Below, in pieces: positions 6,244 through 7,067 of a stretch of DNA of 7,067 nucleotides (position 1 is its first letter; every line of letters begins with the position of its first letter). The position numbers and the translations under genes were made by a program. Under the pieces are notes generated by a model. That model was not told where the DNA came from. It did not search any database and saw only the letters and a list, made by a program, of their open reading frames with translations. The stretch lies in assembly GCA_016764635.1 (NCBI GenBank), contig JAESRM010000241.1, positions 1-7,067 of the forward strand. Reading direction: 5' to 3'. This DNA is from Planctomycetota bacterium (GTDB lineage Bacteria; Planctomycetota; UBA1135; GCA-002686595).

Positions 6244-7067
6244 ATGAATCAACTGATCGACTGGGTGGAGCGTTTTGGGGGGGCTTTGACGAGTCCGAAA
6301 AACGCTCACTCAACAATTCAAATCACGGGGGTCCAGCTGGATTCTCGACAGGTCCGGGCCGGGGATCTTTTCGTGGCGCTGCCTGGCGTGACGGGGGACG
6401 GGCTGGCCTATGTGAAGCAGGCCGAGGCCAACGGCGCAGTGGCGCTCTTGCTGCCCGAGTCCGTTAGCGCAGGAACCGCGCCGTCGGTCCCCAGTGACCT
6501 GCCCCAGTGGAGGCACGCCCAGGCCCGTAAGGTCGCTGGAGAATGCGCCAGCCTCGTGCATGGGGAGCCGTCTTTGGACCTGGAAGTGGTCGCGATCACC
6601 GGCACCAATGGCAAGACCACCACGGCGCACATGCTGCGTTCGCTTCTGGGCGCATCGGACCCGGCGCTCCTGGGCACCACGGGTTACCACCTGGCCGGTG
6701 GCAAGGACTACCCCGCCAGTCACACCACCCCCGATGCTCCGCGCTTGCAAGCCCTGATGGCCGAGCACCGCGCGGCCGGCGGCGGCACCCTGATCATGGA
6801 GGCCAGCTCCCACGCCCTCGAGCAGGATCGTTTGGCTGGAACCCAAGTGGACTTGGCCGTGTTCACCAACCTGAGTCGCGACCACCTGGATTACCACGGG
6901 GATATGGAATCCTACGGCCGGGCCAAGGCGCGTTTGTTCGAGACCTTGGGCCACGACGGCGCGGCGGTTTTGAACGCAGACGATGCCATGTACCCGATGA
7001 TGGCGCGTTCCGTGCGCGGCGCGGGTGTGCGCATCTTGACCACCTCGACCCAAGGGCCGGCGGATCT
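6244..7067 (+). CDS. murE: MurE, UDP-MurNAc-tripeptide ligase (3' end beyond window)
   Basis: The first 274 residues of a cytoplasmic Mur ligase that uses ATP to add the third stem-peptide residue (usually meso-diaminopimelate or L-lysine) to UDP-MurNAc-L-Ala-D-Glu. The N-terminal UDP-binding domain shows GVQLDSRQVRAGDLFVALPG (29-48). The central ATPase domain has the P-loop GTNGKTTT (120-127), LGTTGYH (143-149), HTTPDA (160-165, binds the UDP-MurNAc substrate), MEASSHALEQDR (185-196), TNLSRDHLDYHG (208-219) and AKARLF (227-232), whose Lys228 is the expected carbamylated lysine; VLNADD (242-247) follows. The frame is uninterrupted to the window edge. The C-terminal domain, which carries the DNPR-type motif that separates diaminopimelate from lysine enzymes, is outside the window, so substrate choice cannot be read. 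The gene starts 3 bases after the ftsI stop. Confidence 0.97.
   Translation, partial: MNQLIDWVERFGGALTSPKNAHSTIQITGVQLDSRQVRAGDLFVALPGVTGDGLAYVKQAEANGAVALLLPESVSAGTAPSVPSDLPQWRHAQARKVAGECASLVHGEPSLDLEVVAITGTNGKTTTAHMLRSLLGASDPALLGTTGYHLAGGKDYPASHTTPDAPRLQALMAEHRAAGGGTLIMEASSHALEQDRLAGTQVDLAVFTNLSRDHLDYHGDMESYGRAKARLFETLGHDGAAVLNADDAMYPMMARSVRGAGVRILTTSTQGPAD

Noticed and set aside
6310..7053. 247-codon open frame on the - strand opposite murE
   Set aside because: The + strand frame is an unmistakable MurE with all ATPase motifs; the antisense product shows none and is a composition artefact.

Overview
The window is the start of a division and cell-wall (dcw) gene cluster on the + strand, next to a divergent regulatory pair on the - strand. 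Layout: a Ser/Thr protein kinase running off the left edge (1-935, -), an ECF-type sigma factor (932-1528, -), a 314-base divergent intergenic region, then mraZ (1843-2385), rsmH/mraW (2439-3404), a small FtsL-position membrane protein (3401-3661), an unusually large FtsI-type transpeptidase (3661-6240) and murE running off the right edge (6244-7067). The order mraZ-rsmH-ftsL-ftsI-murE is the canonical bacterial dcw order. From rsmH onward the genes overlap or nearly abut (ATGA, TGATG, 3-base gap), so they are very probably one operon.

The DNA is GC-rich. The sigma factor resembles the ECF type described with HTLQPTALV-like and KRGG motifs, which travels with Ser/Thr kinases. The kinase begins with a short LPP.ER..YL-type leader region often seen on such kinases. 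Both are abundant in Planctomycetota and also occur in Acidobacteriota and related phyla. My best guess is a Planctomycetota-like or similar non-proteobacterial lineage, but the sequence alone does not fix the phylum.

Functionally, MraZ is a transcription regulator of dcw genes, RsmH methylates 16S rRNA, the FtsL-like protein and FtsI belong to septal peptidoglycan synthesis, and MurE adds the third residue of the peptidoglycan stem peptide. The sigma-kinase pair is translationally coupled (ATGA) and points away from the cluster. The sigma factor lacks the acidic patch usual in region 2.2 and has a threonine there, which suggests control by phosphorylation from the neighbouring kinase.

The most unusual points are: a cysteine-rich insertion of about 45 residues just after the KTG motif of FtsI; the roughly 300-residue enlarged non-catalytic part of the same protein; the putative phospho-regulated sigma factor beside dcw; and four C-run/G-run dyads in the divergent intergenic region, with mutually exclusive pairing possibilities. 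No tRNA, rRNA, CRISPR array, insertion sequence or attachment site was seen.
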